From assembly GCF_021018895.1 (NCBI RefSeq), contig NC_079375.1:1908060-1972059 (forward strand): a stretch of DNA of 64,000 bases, in the 5' to 3' direction. Position numbers and translations under genes: made by a program. The first letter of the stretch is position 1. Every line of letters starts with the position of its first letter. This document shows, piece after piece, positions 11,640 through 23,890 of this stretch. The stretch is from Seriola aureovittata. Taxonomy: Eukaryota; Chordata; Actinopteri; Carangiformes; Carangidae. Under the pieces are notes generated by a model, which was given only the letters and a program-made list of their open reading frames with translations, searched no databases and was not told where the DNA came from.

Positions 11640-12400
11640 TTGACATTAACATACAGCACTGCATCACCACAGACAGACTCCGGTGCTATTTCCAGCCCGA
11701 ACGCTCACTCATCAGGAGGAAGTGTTCGGGCCTTCATCAGTGTAGCTGATGAACGCAGCTTGCCCTGAGGGAAAGCCTGTAACAGGACGGAGGTGAACTT
11801 TTTTTGCCTCTTTGCTGGAGTGTGGGTGTTGTTCAGGTTCCAGCAGAGAAAACACAAACAAGCCGCTTCACCCTGGTCTGACCTCAGGGAGGAGAAACGA
11901 GGTTGTTACAGAACGGGGTGGTTTGAGGAGGAAGAGAGAGGGCAGGTTTCACACAGCAGTGGTGTGATGTTTGGTGATGAAATGATTTTGGAGGGAAGGT
12001 GAGAGAATGAGGAAGGTTTGAAACTGAACCTGGACATATTTAATGACAGTTGTAAAACAGGTGGCGACACATCCAGGTGGAGCCTCTATTTGTACAGTAT
12101 AGTTTCTACTGACTCCGCTCAACGTGCCGTCGACAGACAGATCTGTGATGACAACCTTGGATTTTCTACATCACTGTATATTGTGTTTGGTTTTGAAGGC
12201 ATTTGAAAGCCTTTTTCTAAAAACTGTTCATGACTGTACTTTGAATATTTGCTTTGCTGAACGCAACATGTTGGCTGTTGCTGGTGATACAGTACAAACA
12301 CTGCTATCACTTATTATACACTACAACATTGTGTTTTTTTCTTCCTGTTTTGTTTGTGTTGTTTTTTTTGTTTCTATGGAGATAAATTAAAAAGTGGGTT
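11640..12400. other. Repeat-like stretch and UTR-like AT-rich stretch
   Basis: 11690-11830 (CATCAGGAGGAAGTGTTCGG and the following AACTTTTTTTGCCTCTTTGC) resembles a widespread fish repeat. 12160-12400 is T-rich and contains AATTAAAA near 12386, so it could be a 3'UTR of an unrecognised transcript. Nothing coding is supported. Confidence 0.3.
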
Positions 12401-12699
12401 TACATTTTACACTACGTGTCTGTGTCCTTTGTGATCACTAGCACTGTGCTAATCACTATGGAAACATATAATAATCATCACACCTGTGATCACAGTCTTG
12501 TCCAGTCAGACTGGCTGGGGAGAAAAGGGGGCGGTCCCTTCTGCCGGAGCTGGTCCGGCCTCTGGTGTGCTGCGTTCTGGTCCATCACAGATGCTCGGAC
12601 TCTAAAGTGTGAAAGTTGACTCGACTCTCCTGTGACCAGAATAGTCCTGATGGCCAGCAGCTGTCGAGCTGCCTGGAGACGCAGCACAACACTGACGCC

Positions 12700-12754
12700 G
12701 TCAGAGGGGCGGAGCTACAGCACAGAGAGTTGACACGATGAAGAACGGAGCAAG
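12700..12754 (+). promoter_or_regulatory. Possible promoter and first exon
   Basis: A GC box (GGGGCGGAG, 12706-12714) is followed 24 bases later by an ATG (12738) with five further codons, MKNGA, and a GTAACT donor-like site at 12755. This fits a small first exon but no matching second exon was identified. Weak. Confidence 0.2.
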
Positions 12755-12911
12755 GTAACTTACTGTACAGACATATACGGCAGTTTAAATTTAAACACAT
12801 TTCATAGTTTAGTTCAGGTGAGGTTGACAAAATGAACTGTTTTTAGTTTGTGTGTGTAGGAATATGAATTTGTCTTGGTTCCCTTCAGACTGTGGACTGT
12901 TATTTTTAAGC

Positions 12912-13450
12912 TCAGGAGCTGCTTTAACGAAGACAGAGTCTGACTGTGGCTCCGATAGAACAAACAGCCAGACTTCAGATAAATTCATCTGTTGCACAAA
13001 GCACTTTAGTTCTCGACTATCTTAAGCCGGACTGTGGTACAATGAATTCTGGGTAAATTAAGACTTTTTTCAAAATAATAAAAATGGCCGACCGAGGAAG
13101 CACATCCAAACGTACAGCCCCTCAGCAGAACATGTTTGTCTACTGGAAGAATTCAACAGGTACAAAGACGTTTTACACGAAGAGTGAAACAATAAAAAGA
13201 AAAATCAGATTTGGTTTAAAAACTCTGTCTCTTCTATTTGCTCAAATTATGAGCCATGTTTTCCTTGTTTCTTGTTGTTGGGTGCTACTGGTCGGCGCAG
13301 GTGTCATTGATTGCTGCCATGGTAACATTGGTCTTAGCTGTGGGTAATGTGTGTCTAATGTTTTTTGGTTTGAAATGAGTCAGTCTTTATTTTTGTGAAA
13401 CAGTCCGACTGACATTAGACTGATCTATGACCGGACCAACACTACAGAGC
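12912..13450. mobile_element. MITE family 2, decayed copy
   Basis: Homologous along its length to 6078-6620: TTGCACAAAGCACTTTAGTT, TGTCTACTGGAAGAATTCAAC, GTGCTACTGGTCGGCGCAGG and GAGTCAGTCTTTATTTTTG. The inverted ends are worn, starting CAGGAGCTGCTTTAACGAAG. Confidence 0.75.
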
Positions 13451-14149
13451 AGATCTAAGATTTTTTCTCCACACAAAGGAGTTTATTTCTCTTAAATTCT
13501 CTCAACAAACATGTTTAAATCAGAGTTAACGAGCACTTCTCCTTTGCCAAGACAATCCATCCACCTGACACGTGTGATACATCAAGATGCTGATTACACC
13601 GCATGATTATTGCTGAGCTGAGCCTCAGGCTGCTCACAATAAACCACTTTAAAATGTGCAGGAGAAATGATCGCCAACACTGATTTAAACACGTTGGTGA
13701 GGGAAATTTAAAGACAAATAAATTCGGACCTGATCTGATCTGATCTGTGTGGAGAAAAGATCTTTTACTTTTAACTTTTATTTCATGAAAAAGGTGCTTG
13801 TGGAAAAAGTAATATGATTACTGTGCTGGTTTATTGAGGTATCAGCGTAACCCGGCTCATATCCGTCTGTTGCTCAACTTTCCAGCTGAACACTTGAACC
13901 ATCGGTTCACTCTTTAGCTCTTTGTGACTCTTCTGATGTGAACAGACGCTGAGCGCCTTCCACCACAGACTGTCTACATCTCTGTAACGTGTGTGAGGTC
14001 ACTGTGCTCACCTGTGCTGCCATCTTGACCAGGTGACCTGATTCCATGTCCTGTTTTGACATGGAATTATATTTGTCTAGTGATTTTTATTCCTCAATGC
14101 CGGCGACAGTCATCTGTCCATCTGTCTCATTCTCCTGGACACGATGTCT

Positions 14150-14330
14150 CAGTAACACCTTGAAGGAGCTTCTTCAAATTTGGCGCAAACATTCAGTTCG
14201 ACTCAAGGACGAACTGATTAGATTTTGGTGGTCAAAGGTGAAAAGTCAAGGTCACATTAACTTTTTAGCCATTACTCAGGACTTCACAGCAATTATGACA
14301 GGATTTCACACATCTCACATATTTTCTCTG
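14150..14330 (+). repeat. AGGTCA-rich interspersed repeat, copy 1 (decayed)
   Basis: Contains GGCGCAAACATTCAGTTCGAC, GGTGGTCAAAGGTGAAAAG and CAAGGTCACATTAAC, matching the better-kept units at 61800-62165 and, in related form, 19930-20110. Confidence 0.6.
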
Positions 14331-14439
14331 ACTGTGGATAAACAGGGATGAAACCTGAAACTAGTCTGAGTGGAGGAGGCAGACGACCACCAGGAGGTGA
14401 CTTTTCTGCAAGTGTATAAAATGACACTTTGCACAGTCA

Positions 14440-14640
14440 GGCTACAACTAATGAATATTTTATAATTGATTCATCTGTTGTCTATAAAATCTCAGAGAAT
14501 AGTGCAAAGTGAAACCATCAGTCTAAAGCCCAAAGTTTACATCACGTGTGACACAGTGAAGCAGCTTTTCACTGCTCAAACACAGTTATTCAGCACAGAA
14601 AGCATTTTTGTTTTTTTCAATGAAAATGTTTCTTTATTGT
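14440..14640 (+). repeat. Interspersed repeat fragment
   Basis: CTACAACTAATGAATATTT, GATTCATCTGTTGTCTATAA and AGCCCAAAGTTTACATCAC keep the word order of a very common teleost repeat (ACTAAcgATTATTTT..TCTATAAAATGTCAG). Matched from memory only. Confidence 0.4.
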
Positions 14641-15099
14641 CAATAATGTGCAACTCCGTCTCCTGGAAATGATGAAGCTGCCAAGATTTTTTTATCTAAA
14701 AATGTTAAACATTAACACGTCTGACAGGCGAAGCATTGTTGAACTGTTTGGACTCGCAGCACTTGGTCAGGAAAGATCCCGGTCTGGTTTCATACAAAAA
14801 AGGTTGTGCAGAGACAGATGGAGTTGGTTTTAATGACATTTAACCGAAGCCTGATTTTTCCTAACTTGTTACCTGGATGTAAACACCAGACTCAGAATGA
14901 AGACCCTGGTCCTGAGCTTTGTGCTCTGACGGCCTCTCAGACACTCACATGGTCTTGTCTGCGATTACCCATCACATGACTGGCTAATGACATAAAATTA
15001 CATAAATACAATTTTTAGGGATGAAATGTGCGAGCAAGTTACAAATAGCGTTGTTCCTGTGCTTCAATTGTCTCATTGCTCAGAAGTGAGACGGTACAG

Positions 15100-15325
15100 T
15101 ACGGTGGCCCCGAGAGCTCAACACACTGCAGCTGCAGAAAACACATGCAAACAGACAAAACACAAACACTTTGAGAGAACATCTTCATCAGTTTGAGAAC
15201 ACATGAGCTGCAAATACTCACAACACAACACAAGTGTTTCCAGGGCGACACTACACAGTGATGAGGGGACACACCATTAAGACGTAGTCCTAACTGCAGC
15301 GACCCGGGTCGAGTGCAACCCGTGG

Positions 15326-15371
<46 letters not shown>

Positions 15372-16127
15372 TGTCATTATCAGAATGAAGGGACAAAATG
15401 CACTTCCAGAACTGATGAAGATTTTCTCTGAATGTGTTTGTGTTTTGTCTGTTTGCATGTGTTTTCTGAAGTTGCAGTGATCGACTGAAGCCTAAATCCA
15501 TAAATATAGATTTATTCTCTTTAAATCCAGTCAGGAGTCATGAAGAACAAACAGGTTGAATTTATAGTAATATCACCGTGATAAAATACTGTAGTCTATA
15601 CATGAATATAGTTTCACTTAATCCCCTCTCATTGTGAAAAGCACTAAAAGTGAATTTTCTCTATTTAACAATTGTATAGAAATGTCAAAAGCTCCTATGC
15701 CAGGAAACTAAACTCTCTATAAATGTCAGAATAGAAGTTATTCTGATCTCTTGCTCAGTTCCTTATTTTTGTTGAATTATTATTTGAATGACTCAACTTT
15801 CTCTATTTGTATTTTTCTTTCATGTTATCTCATTTCAGCATTTCAGTCCTGTTGGTTTTGTTTCTTTGGTTAGGAAAGGAGGATTTTATTCTCCATTAGT
15901 TATAAAGTAAAAAAAAAAAAAACTCCTAGTGTATTTTGACTTTTCAACCTCAGCCCAAGTGAGTTCCAGTCAGGTTCATCACTTTTCACTTTTTTCCTTT
16001 GTGTTGTGAGTATTTGCAGCTCATGTAATGTCAAATTGATGAAGATGTTTTCCGTATTTCTTTGTGTTTTGTCTATTTGCATGTGTTTTCTTAAGTTGCA
16101 GTGCTTTGAGCTCTCAGGGCCACCGTA
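15100..16127. mobile_element. Composite inverted-repeat element with GTACAG flanks
   Basis: The left end TACGGTGGCCCCGAGAGCTC pairs with the right end GAGCTCTCAGGGCCACCGTA, and both sides are bordered by GTACAG (15094-15099 and 16128-16133), a likely 6-bp target duplication. The sub-terminal block (AAAACACATGCAAACAGACA) is found inverted twice, at 15440-15475 and 16060-16100, so one end appears to have been copied internally. A minus-strand SINE with a (TC)n tract at 15290-15375 lies inside. A right-end fragment recurs at 62330-62366. Confidence 0.75.
15290..15375 (-). mobile_element. SINE-like repeat, inverted copy with (TC)n
   Basis: The minus strand reads CCTGACA.. no further than GACAGGAAAGAGAGAGAG, then a GA tract, then GTCCACGGGTTGCACTCGAC, the same order as the plus-strand copies at 1430 and 62195. 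It is nested in the 15100-16127 element. Confidence 0.5.
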
Positions 16128-16671
16128 GTACAGAGACGTACAGTGTTATGACCCATGTATGTGGTCCACATTCAGTTACTGCTAAAATCTCTTTAAAGAA
16201 AAGCATCATGGGTGAATGAATGTCATGAATTTTGTCAGAACAGTGAATCTGCTTTATAAAACCTGTGGGCTCAACTGTAGTCAAGCTGGAGTCAGTGTCA
16301 TTCTAACAGCTGATTCTCTACGAAACGAGCTTGTTCTCCAGAGCACCGGGGGTCCCTGACCTCCAGAAACCAGGACACCTCAGTCACAGATGTGTCTCTG
16401 CTGCAGAAATACATGTTAACAATGACTCTGCCTTTGCCAGACCTGTGGAAACAAAACCCCCCGACCCATGAAGAGCCGGGCTCAGTTGACCCGAGACATT
16501 TGAGGGAGGCGCTCAGACATTCATCTGCTGGTGCGTCCGTGCTGTCAGGACAGGATTAGGGTGAACTTAGTCCACGTTCTACGGTTCGGGAGGCGCTTTA
16601 TTTCGGTGTGAGAACCGCCAAGGTCAAACGGCATCGGTTTCAGGCCGCCACCAGTATGTGAACGAGAGACA

Positions 16672-16899
16672 GTGTCAAACCTCAACCATCTCCCGATGCA
16701 CACACCCTCTCTTATTTCACAGGTCATCACTTCTCTGCTGAGGGATACCGCACACGGTAACATTTGCATTGGTTTTCACCGACCAAGGAGCACCCCCCCC
16801 CCCCCCCCAAGTCTGACCGAAGAGGATTGTGGTCCACTGAGGAACCAGGTGCAGGTTCTGCAAACGCTCTGTGAGCAGCTGAGCAGAGCAGCCAGCTGA
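16672..16899 (+). CDS. Candidate 3' coding exon(s) of an unidentified gene
   Basis: I do not recognise this gene. An acceptor-like site (TTATTTCACAG) precedes 16723, and the frame stays open across a C-rich run to a stop at 16897-16899. The last 25 residues, EEDCGPLRNQVQVLQTLCEQ then LSRAAS, are hydrophilic with heptad-like leucines and could be the coiled-coil end of a protein. The bases after the stop to 17305 look like a 3'UTR, with AATAAA at 17282 followed by a GT-rich stretch. Against it: the (C)17 run at 16792 lies in the middle, the upstream exons were not found, and the length is short. It may be a pseudogene or chance. Confidence 0.22.
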   Translation: MSNLNHLPMHTPSLISQVITSLLRDTAHGNICIGFHRPRSTPPPPPSLTEEDCGPLRNQVQVLQTLCEQLSRAAS

Positions 16900-17305
16900 A
16901 CTTGCTTCTCTTCCACAGGTGATAAAACTCATTTTCAGTGACTTCATTTATTTATTAGACGGGTTTTTCTCTCTGATGAGATGTGTCCGTGTTTTTAAGA
17001 GCGATGAGCAACAAGAACTTTCTCTGCTGTTATATGTAGCAACAAATGACCTCTGACTGTATTGTCTTATATACACTGATATATCTTATATATATGAACA
17101 AATACACAACGTATCTGCCTCTATATTTATTTATAATTGTGATTATTAAAAAAGGATCATATATTTAAACAGAACAGTTCAACAGAATGAACCAATCAAC
17201 ACGGGCAAGTTGTGATAGTTTGATTAAATTATGTGTTTTTATCATTTGAGTTGTCTTTTACATGTAATTGTAGATCTACAAAATAAAACCAAACTTAATT
17301 CAGTA
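16900..17305 (+). other. UTR-like AT-rich stretch with poly(A) signal
   Basis: AT-rich with TATATATGAAC and TTTATTTATAATTG, ending AAAATAAAACC (AATAAA at 17282-17287) and then CTCTGTGTGTGAAG. It fits a transcript end on the plus strand. Only the signal and composition support it. Confidence 0.3.
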
Positions 17306-18890
17306 ACTGTGAAACCTCTGTGTGTGAAGCTTTTAACATGAGGTAACTGTTGCTAAGGAGGGAAATCTAAAAAACTATTCAAATTACAACACATCAGAAA
17401 CATTACATCAGGGGATACAGTTTGTAGTGAAATCATTCTTTTACATCAAACATTTTCTGATCATTCCTGAATCCTCTGACACATGCTGCAGAGGAGTTAT
17501 AAGCTAAATTTACACTGACTAAAATCCAGCAGAACAAGCTGATCTGAGGCAAAACATCAGCGACAGGTGAGCAGCAAGAGGACAGAATACAGAGATCAGG
17601 CAAGGAGCTAAAATCAGAGGTCCCCTGTAACAAAAGATGACGCATTACTCGCAGCGCCAATGGTAAGAAATGGTATACACTTCCTGTCTGCTAAGTGGGC
17701 GTGGTCACGATTGTTTGTTCATGTCAGAACATAACAACAATACAACACTAGATACAGTTTGAATTTACGCCTGATGTTGCTGCTTGTTTTTATCTGCTAC
17801 TTTATATCTGATCAACCTGGAGTAAGATCATATCAGTCTGCTACTCTCTGTTTTCCCTCCAAAAACACTTCAATAACAATAACAGTAATAGTATTATTAC
17901 ACACAAAAACTACAAGTTTTATTTCTGTTATGTTTAATTCATGCTTGTAGGTTTAGGTCCCTCGACACTTCTGCAGCAGTGAGACCAGAGATCTGTGCTG
18001 CTGAGACCGAGACAGGTCTCTAATAAAGTTCATGTCCTCCTGATCCGTCTGAACAACCACTTTTTAAATGTCAGAATGTTCTGAAGATCTGCGGCCTGTG
18101 AAAAACTGATCCAACATTTATTCTGGTGACTGTGGGGTGAAAGAATGATAATGTGTGATCAGGTGGGAGCCGGAGAAACCATGTGACACAGTTACAGGAA
18201 ATGATTGAAAGAGAGCGTCTCTTTTCTATGCTTTGGAAACTACGGTGGTCCTGAGGGTCAAAACACAATAACATTTCAAAGTACAGGTGGAACAACACTG
18301 TCGTTTGTAATTTAACAAAATCCAAGTCAGTGGTTTGTCTGCAGATGGTGGACAGGAAGTGATTTTTTAAGACTGGAGGCTTGTGGTGTAAAGTGCTTGG
18401 ATGATCTAAAAGGACTAAAAAAGGTCTATATGAGTGCAGTTCATTAACATTTACCTGGACGTACAGAGACAGAAGGTGCAGGATCTCCATGAGTCTGGAC
18501 CATGAGGACTTCTTCTGATGGAAAGTGGTCTCTGGCTCTACATGGATCACTTGTGACTGTCATGGAACAGGGATCTGTGAGGTAAAGGTACATCACGGTT
18601 CATTATGAACATGCTAAAAACAAAAGATGTTTGACATATAAATTCATAATTTTACTTTAATGTAAAGACAGAAATAGGTACCACTTTACAATAAGACTAC
18701 CCCTATAGAGGATTTATAAATGGTTTATAATTAGGTTATTAATTTGGTTGTCAACACTTTATAAATCCCCATAGACTCCTATGTTAAAATGTCCAACTTT
18801 ACAGCACAAATAAACATGTTTACAGCCTGGTACAAAAACAGTTTTGGTCTCTAGAGCTAATTTCCTCCTTCGTGACAACTGTTTATATTA
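17306..18890. other. Gene-poor stretch
   Basis: No supported exon. A 159-codon minus-strand frame at 18071-18550 has no recognisable domain. 18670-18780 (ACTTTACAATAAGACTAC ... TATAAATGGTTTATAA) resembles a common fish repeat. Confidence 0.45.
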
Positions 18891-19160
18891 TAAAGTTATG
18901 GAGAATTGAGGGCGTGGCCTCTTTGAGTGACAGGTGGGTGAGCATATGCTCGCCACAAACCAACATGCACCAAAGTCTTGGCTCCACACATGCCCCACCT
19001 CTTTGCCCATATTTGGATTACCTGGGAGTTAGGGGCGGAGTTAGGCACTGCCAAGATGGTGACGGTTGAGCAGCTCACTCTGAGATACAAATCTGCTCTT
19101 CAGAAACCTGTGGGTGATGTCACAGGGGCTAGGGCCATCTTTATTTTCATGTTCTGCACT
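18890..19160 (+). repeat. Interspersed repeat shared with 29700-29975
   Basis: GGGAGTTAGGGGCGGAGTTAG, CACTGCCAAGATGGTGACGG and GAAACCTGTGGGTGATGTCAC recur in the same order at 29830-29940. A reversed trace (TAGACTGTAAATAAAGATGG) is at 26108-26150. Confidence 0.7.
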
Positions 19161-19484
19161 TCATGTCTCACCCTCCACCTCCGAAAAAAGAGTTTCCAGG
19201 TGCAAAGAAAAAGAATGAGTGAAAGGTTTTCACCGACCTCAGTTGACGGATGTAACCTGCACATTTTGCACAGCTGCTCCTGAGGAGGTTCATCACCGAG
19301 ACACTTCACCTTCAGTTCCTGTAACGTGGGGTCGAGTGGTCTGTCTGCCTCAGCTGGTGGTGCTGTAACTGTGAAAGTGTTTGCACAAAATTATAATTGT
19401 TGTGCTGTTATTGGATAAGTCACTATTGTACTGCAGAAATCAGTTTGGCAAGAAAATGTCATCAATGTATAGGTTAGATATACT

Positions 19485-19830
19485 GTATAGATACTTTATT
19501 GTCATTGCATATCAGGACACAAAAAAAACTTAGTTTGGCAGCACTCCACTCCTTATAGTAGCATTAAAATAGAGATAAATAAGAATAAAATAGTCATAAA
19601 AATAGTCAAAATAAATAGACATTAGACATTATAAAGACTTAAACATTGTTCATTATTGCAGATAATAATTGTATTCACTATCCCCTATGGGGACCAGACT
19701 CCAGCTGCACCACCAGCACCAACAGCAGGTCAGGATGCTCTCTATTGTGCAGCAGTAGAAGTTTATGAGGGAGTCTCTTGACCCTCAAAAAGCAGAGGTG
19801 CTGCTGGGCCTGAATTCTGACTGATAATAT
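19485..19830 (-). repeat. LINE 3'-tail-like fragment
   Basis: TATAGATACTTTATTGTCATTG and TATCCCCTATGGGGACCAG resemble the ATACTTTATTTATCCCC tail module also at 26437-26482 and 56393-56465. Read on the minus strand this is a LINE-like 3' end. Approximate limits. Confidence 0.4.
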
Positions 19831-19899
19831 TGTTGAATTAAGCTAAATATTGTTTTTTATATTAATTGGCAATCAAAATCATTTTAATTGAACAAAAAC

Positions 19900-20115
19900 C
19901 TAGAATCACATCCTGGTGGTCCTCTGCCTCCTCCACCTTTGACCTTTGACCTTTGACCACCAAAATCTAATCAAATCGTCCTTGAGTCCAAGTGAATTTT
20001 GCAGAAGTTCCCTCAAGGCGTTACTGAGATATTGTGTCCATGAGAATGGGACGGACGGACAACCCAAAAACAATATGGCTCTGGCTCTGGCTCTGACTGT
20101 CGCCGGTATGGAGGC
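19900..20115 (+). repeat. AGGTCA-rich interspersed repeat, copy 2
   Basis: Contains the triple TGACCT array at 19936-19958, then CAAATCGTCCTTGAGTCCAAG, GTCCATGAGAATGGGACGGAC and a (GGCTCT)n stretch. Same family as 61800-62165. Confidence 0.65.
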
Positions 20116-22100
20116 ATAAAAATGTGTCTACCAGGATGATCTGACACCTATCCTATAAATTTCCTCTGGCCAAATTCAAATAGAAGCCACAGCTCTTAAA
20201 ATGTTGTATCCTTACATTTCCTAAAATGCATCTTTTCCATTCCATCCTCTCTGCAGGATAAATGCCCACATCTTTCAAACTGCACACCTGCTGTTAGTGT
20301 GACAGTAACAGGTTCTCTGCCATAAATTTTCACAAGTCCAGGCCCAGGTAACATTGATGACATCATCAGATTTATTTAAACATTGAAAAAGCCTCCCATA
20401 AACCAAATCTCCTTTAATGTGGACTCAGTACATCCTTCTTTATCCACAGGTGAAATATGTGAAATGTGTTTATCCAAACGTACACCTGGTGAAAGGCAGG
20501 GGACGCCAGTCTGTCATGGGGCTAACTCACTGGAGTGAATGGAACATTAAAGGGTAACTGTGATTGAAATTCTTGTGAGCTGGAGGAAAAAGACAATGAC
20601 CAGGAGTTCAGATGTCTCAGGCAGAAGTATTTATTGTAAACTAGGCACCAAGGAGAAAGTGATGAGCGGTACACGGTCAGCATGTGAATCAGACTAGTGC
20701 CACACCATGTCCTGAAGACGACTGGTCTGACAGTGGCTTTACAACCCCAGGTCTCTCATGGTTACAACACTTTACTACACCTCACTCCATATAAGGTTAA
20801 ACTTTATCCTAAACATTCATATGTGAAGATGCTATTGAACACCAAAATCTGCACTGTCACATGTTCTTAGCTACAACATTACATGTGTTTTGTCCTTTCC
20901 ACACTCAGCTCATCCTTGACTAGATTTGAACAATATTTTCTAAGACCCTGGGAACGCTAGCTAGAGATGATAGCGGCGGCTCCATCTAGACACAGTCATA
21001 ATAGAAGCTGAATAATGTGTAAGAATGTGAAGGTTGTTATGGCCTGAACTCTTGTGTTACTGGAACTGCAGTTATTGGCACTTCAGTGTTGGCTTCATTT
21101 TTCAGCCCTGGGGGTTGAGGCTTGGTAAGTACCTGTGTTGTAGCTTAGCTCAGTCATCAGTGAGGTCACGTGTTGTGTTCACTGCCACCGAAGAGAAATA
21201 AATCTTGTTCGAGTACAAAATAATTTTTTTGGCTATGACACGACCGAGCCCGAACCACCACCACAGTCTGGGAATGCAGTCAGTCAGTGTTATGGTTTTA
21301 ATGCTTGGATCAGCTGGTGCAGTCAGGAGGCCAGCAGACGTAACACACCATGAAACCTGCCTGTTTCTTCACTTGTAAGGAGGGGAGTGAGTAAGAGCCC
21401 AACCCCGCTTCCAAATCCGACCAGACAAATTCAAGCATTTTGCCAATGTTGTTGGAAAAATAACCTGCACTTACATCATCTGCAAACAAAAACCTTTGTG
21501 CACTAACATTAGCACGTAATAAAAAGTTAAAAGCACTAGTGAAGACCGTTTATCACTGAAATTAAACCATGGTATCACATCAGTTTAAAACACACTCAGT
21601 CTGGTTTTTAATAATAGATTCACTGTAATAACTGCTGCTTCCTGCAGGCAAAGCAGGACCTGAGCTCCCGTCTCAATTTTGAACACATGTAGCCTATGTT
21701 CTAGCTATCCTCAAGCTTGACTGCACACACTGGAACACACACACACACACACCTCCCTGTCTTGTTGGTTCTGAGAAGGGCTGTAATCATATCTGGAGCT
21801 CAGAAGGCTCCTAATGAATGACAGCAGTGAGCAGCTGTAATAACTGAGTCCCACAACCACAAACCTGCTAATTATAAACTTAGTGCATATATAACATCAT
21901 GAACATGTGTTAGCGTGTCGCTGGAAACACAGACACGATAAGTCATAAAATGAAACCAATAAACCAATATTCATATAAGTAATTTAAATATAATTATGAG
22001 AAGGCTTTAAAGGGAAAAGAACAGCAACTGTGTGTATGGATAAATACAGCACCCACAGTATCATGGATGGAGTATCACACATGTACCTGTAACCAGTCAT
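20116..22100. other. Gene-poor stretch
   Basis: No supported exon. 20490-20530 (GGGACGCCAGTCTGTCATGG) is a worn piece of the fish repeat also seen at 35590-35700. A short (AC)n lies at 21736-21752. Confidence 0.45.
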
Positions 22101-22113
22101 TTGCAGTGATATC

Positions 22114-22117
22114 TCAC

Positions 22118-22162
<45 letters not shown>
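22114..22162. repeat. (ATC)n microsatellite
   Basis: About 16 ATC units; the poly-Met minus-strand frame here is an artefact. Confidence 0.95.
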
Positions 22163-23410
22163 AGTTGAGGACGGTCGTCAATAATGTTTTAGCTTACAGT
22201 CTGTACGACTGAAAGTAATTAGAGTTAACATAAAGGATCAAATTAAAACAACACAAAGAAATAAAATGATGTCAAATGGAAAATATGAAAAGCAACACAA
22301 TCTATAAGAGTAACAATCAAGTTTCTACTTTGTTCCCTGTATCACCATCAAACCGCTCCAGAAAAGCTTGTATGCTGGTGTGAAGTTTATAAGTAAACCA
22401 CATCATTTAAAGCTTTTGTAAATGAGATTTGAAACTATAATATGAAGGTAAACATCTATTTTCTATGTAAAGACAAAGTGGAATAACGGTGGCCTGAGCA
22501 GAGGATGAAGTCTCACATGTGACTCACATACATTAAGATCTGTATTTACATTTAAGAAAAAAAACTATAAACAGTAACAAATCAAGGACTGAAAAAAAAG
22601 TAAACTTAAGGAAATTTCTTGTTTACGCAAAAGACAGAAAAACTATTTGCGTTGCATTGTGTGTCGTGTTGCAATTCCCCCCTCCCCCATTGATTTCACA
22701 TTTAAAACCACAGTAAAATACTGCTAATCCAGTGAATCTAATAATATAAGGCTGTTGACGTTGGGTAGCTAGCAGTTTTCATTTTAACACAGTAGCTGTG
22801 CTAGTTAGTTTACTACCTACTACTTATGCTCTATATTGGAAAGGCCCCTGATTTTTGGTGACATGATATCTACAAAGTACAAAACATGTTGGCATGGACA
22901 GAATGTTGGACAGGGAATCATTAGAAATGTTTGCCAATGCTAGACGTCCGGACTGACACTGATAATTGGCTGTTGTCAGGACACTAATCCACTCTCGCCT
23001 CCTCCGTGTCTGTCAGTAAGTGCGATATTTGTACATGATGTGAGCCTCCAGATAGTACCCCTTTCAGCCAATCATATGCTAGCATGCATAAATCATAAGT
23101 CATCTTGGAGACATAGCCTCTGGGAGGGCACATTGGAATGATCTAGTATAACTTCACTCCAAACACAGTGCGAACGAGTTCACTCAAATATTGGTAGCAC
23201 TTCCATCTGCTCACTTGTTTTCTATCTCCAATCACCTGAGTTTCCCTCCCCAATCACACAGCTGAGAATATTTCCCTAATTTTTTCCCATTTTAGCCACT
23301 ATAGATACCTGCCATTTTCACTAATTCATTGTAGGATCATCCTGCTTGAGTTCCCTTGCAGGTTCCCCGTATACCAGGATGAACAGGTATTTTCCAGTTT
23401 CCTTCATGTT
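22163..23410. other. Gene-poor stretch
   Basis: AT-rich with no exon or repeat that I can name. Confidence 0.4.
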
Positions 23411-23890
23411 CACTCATCAGCCTGATTTTTTTATATTAAAAGCTACTTTATTGCATGATCCAGTCTTCAAGTCTGCCTAGTTGAACACCACAAGTAAGAT
23501 GAGCAGTGGAGAATGAGGCGTTTCCAATAGTGACAGAGGACTTCTGTGGTTGAGAAATGCTGACCCACTTCCCAAGGTAATTCCGGAAGCTTTTCTCAAC
23601 TGGTTCAAATGCAGCACTAAGGTCGGGTATTATCAGAATTGAGCTGTCAGCAGCATCAGCTACAAACAAGAGGTCGTTAGTAAACCTCAGAGGAGCAGAG
23701 ATGATACTAGATGTAACTACTGAGGTCCAGGGGATACAGATTAGGTCACACAATGTCATGTTTGAAATAGAAGGGAACACAAATAGTAGACAGTGAGCTA
23801 TTGTAAGATGTGTGGGCCAAGGGTGTTGAAGATCTGTAACAGAAATATAATGGGTATGACATCTAGAGGACATGATGAGGGTTATCTCTT
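23410..23890 (-). mobile_element. LINE reverse-transcriptase relic
   Basis: The minus-strand frame 23873-23448 keeps traces of a LINE reverse transcriptase: RFTNDLLFVADAADSSILII followed by DLSAAFEPVEKS (motif A region), then SVTIGNASFSTAHLTCGVQ in place of a CGVPQGS box. It is shortened and drifted, with no YADD box. A related but separate copy from the one at 1-905. Confidence 0.75.

Noticed and set aside
11793..12002. 69-codon frame starting MNFFCLFAGVWVLFRFQQRK
   Set aside because: It lies in what looks like an interspersed fish repeat and lacks splice or start context.
18071..18550. 159-codon minus-strand frame
   Set aside because: No domain, no splice context and repeat-like wording on the plus strand; probably a chance frame.
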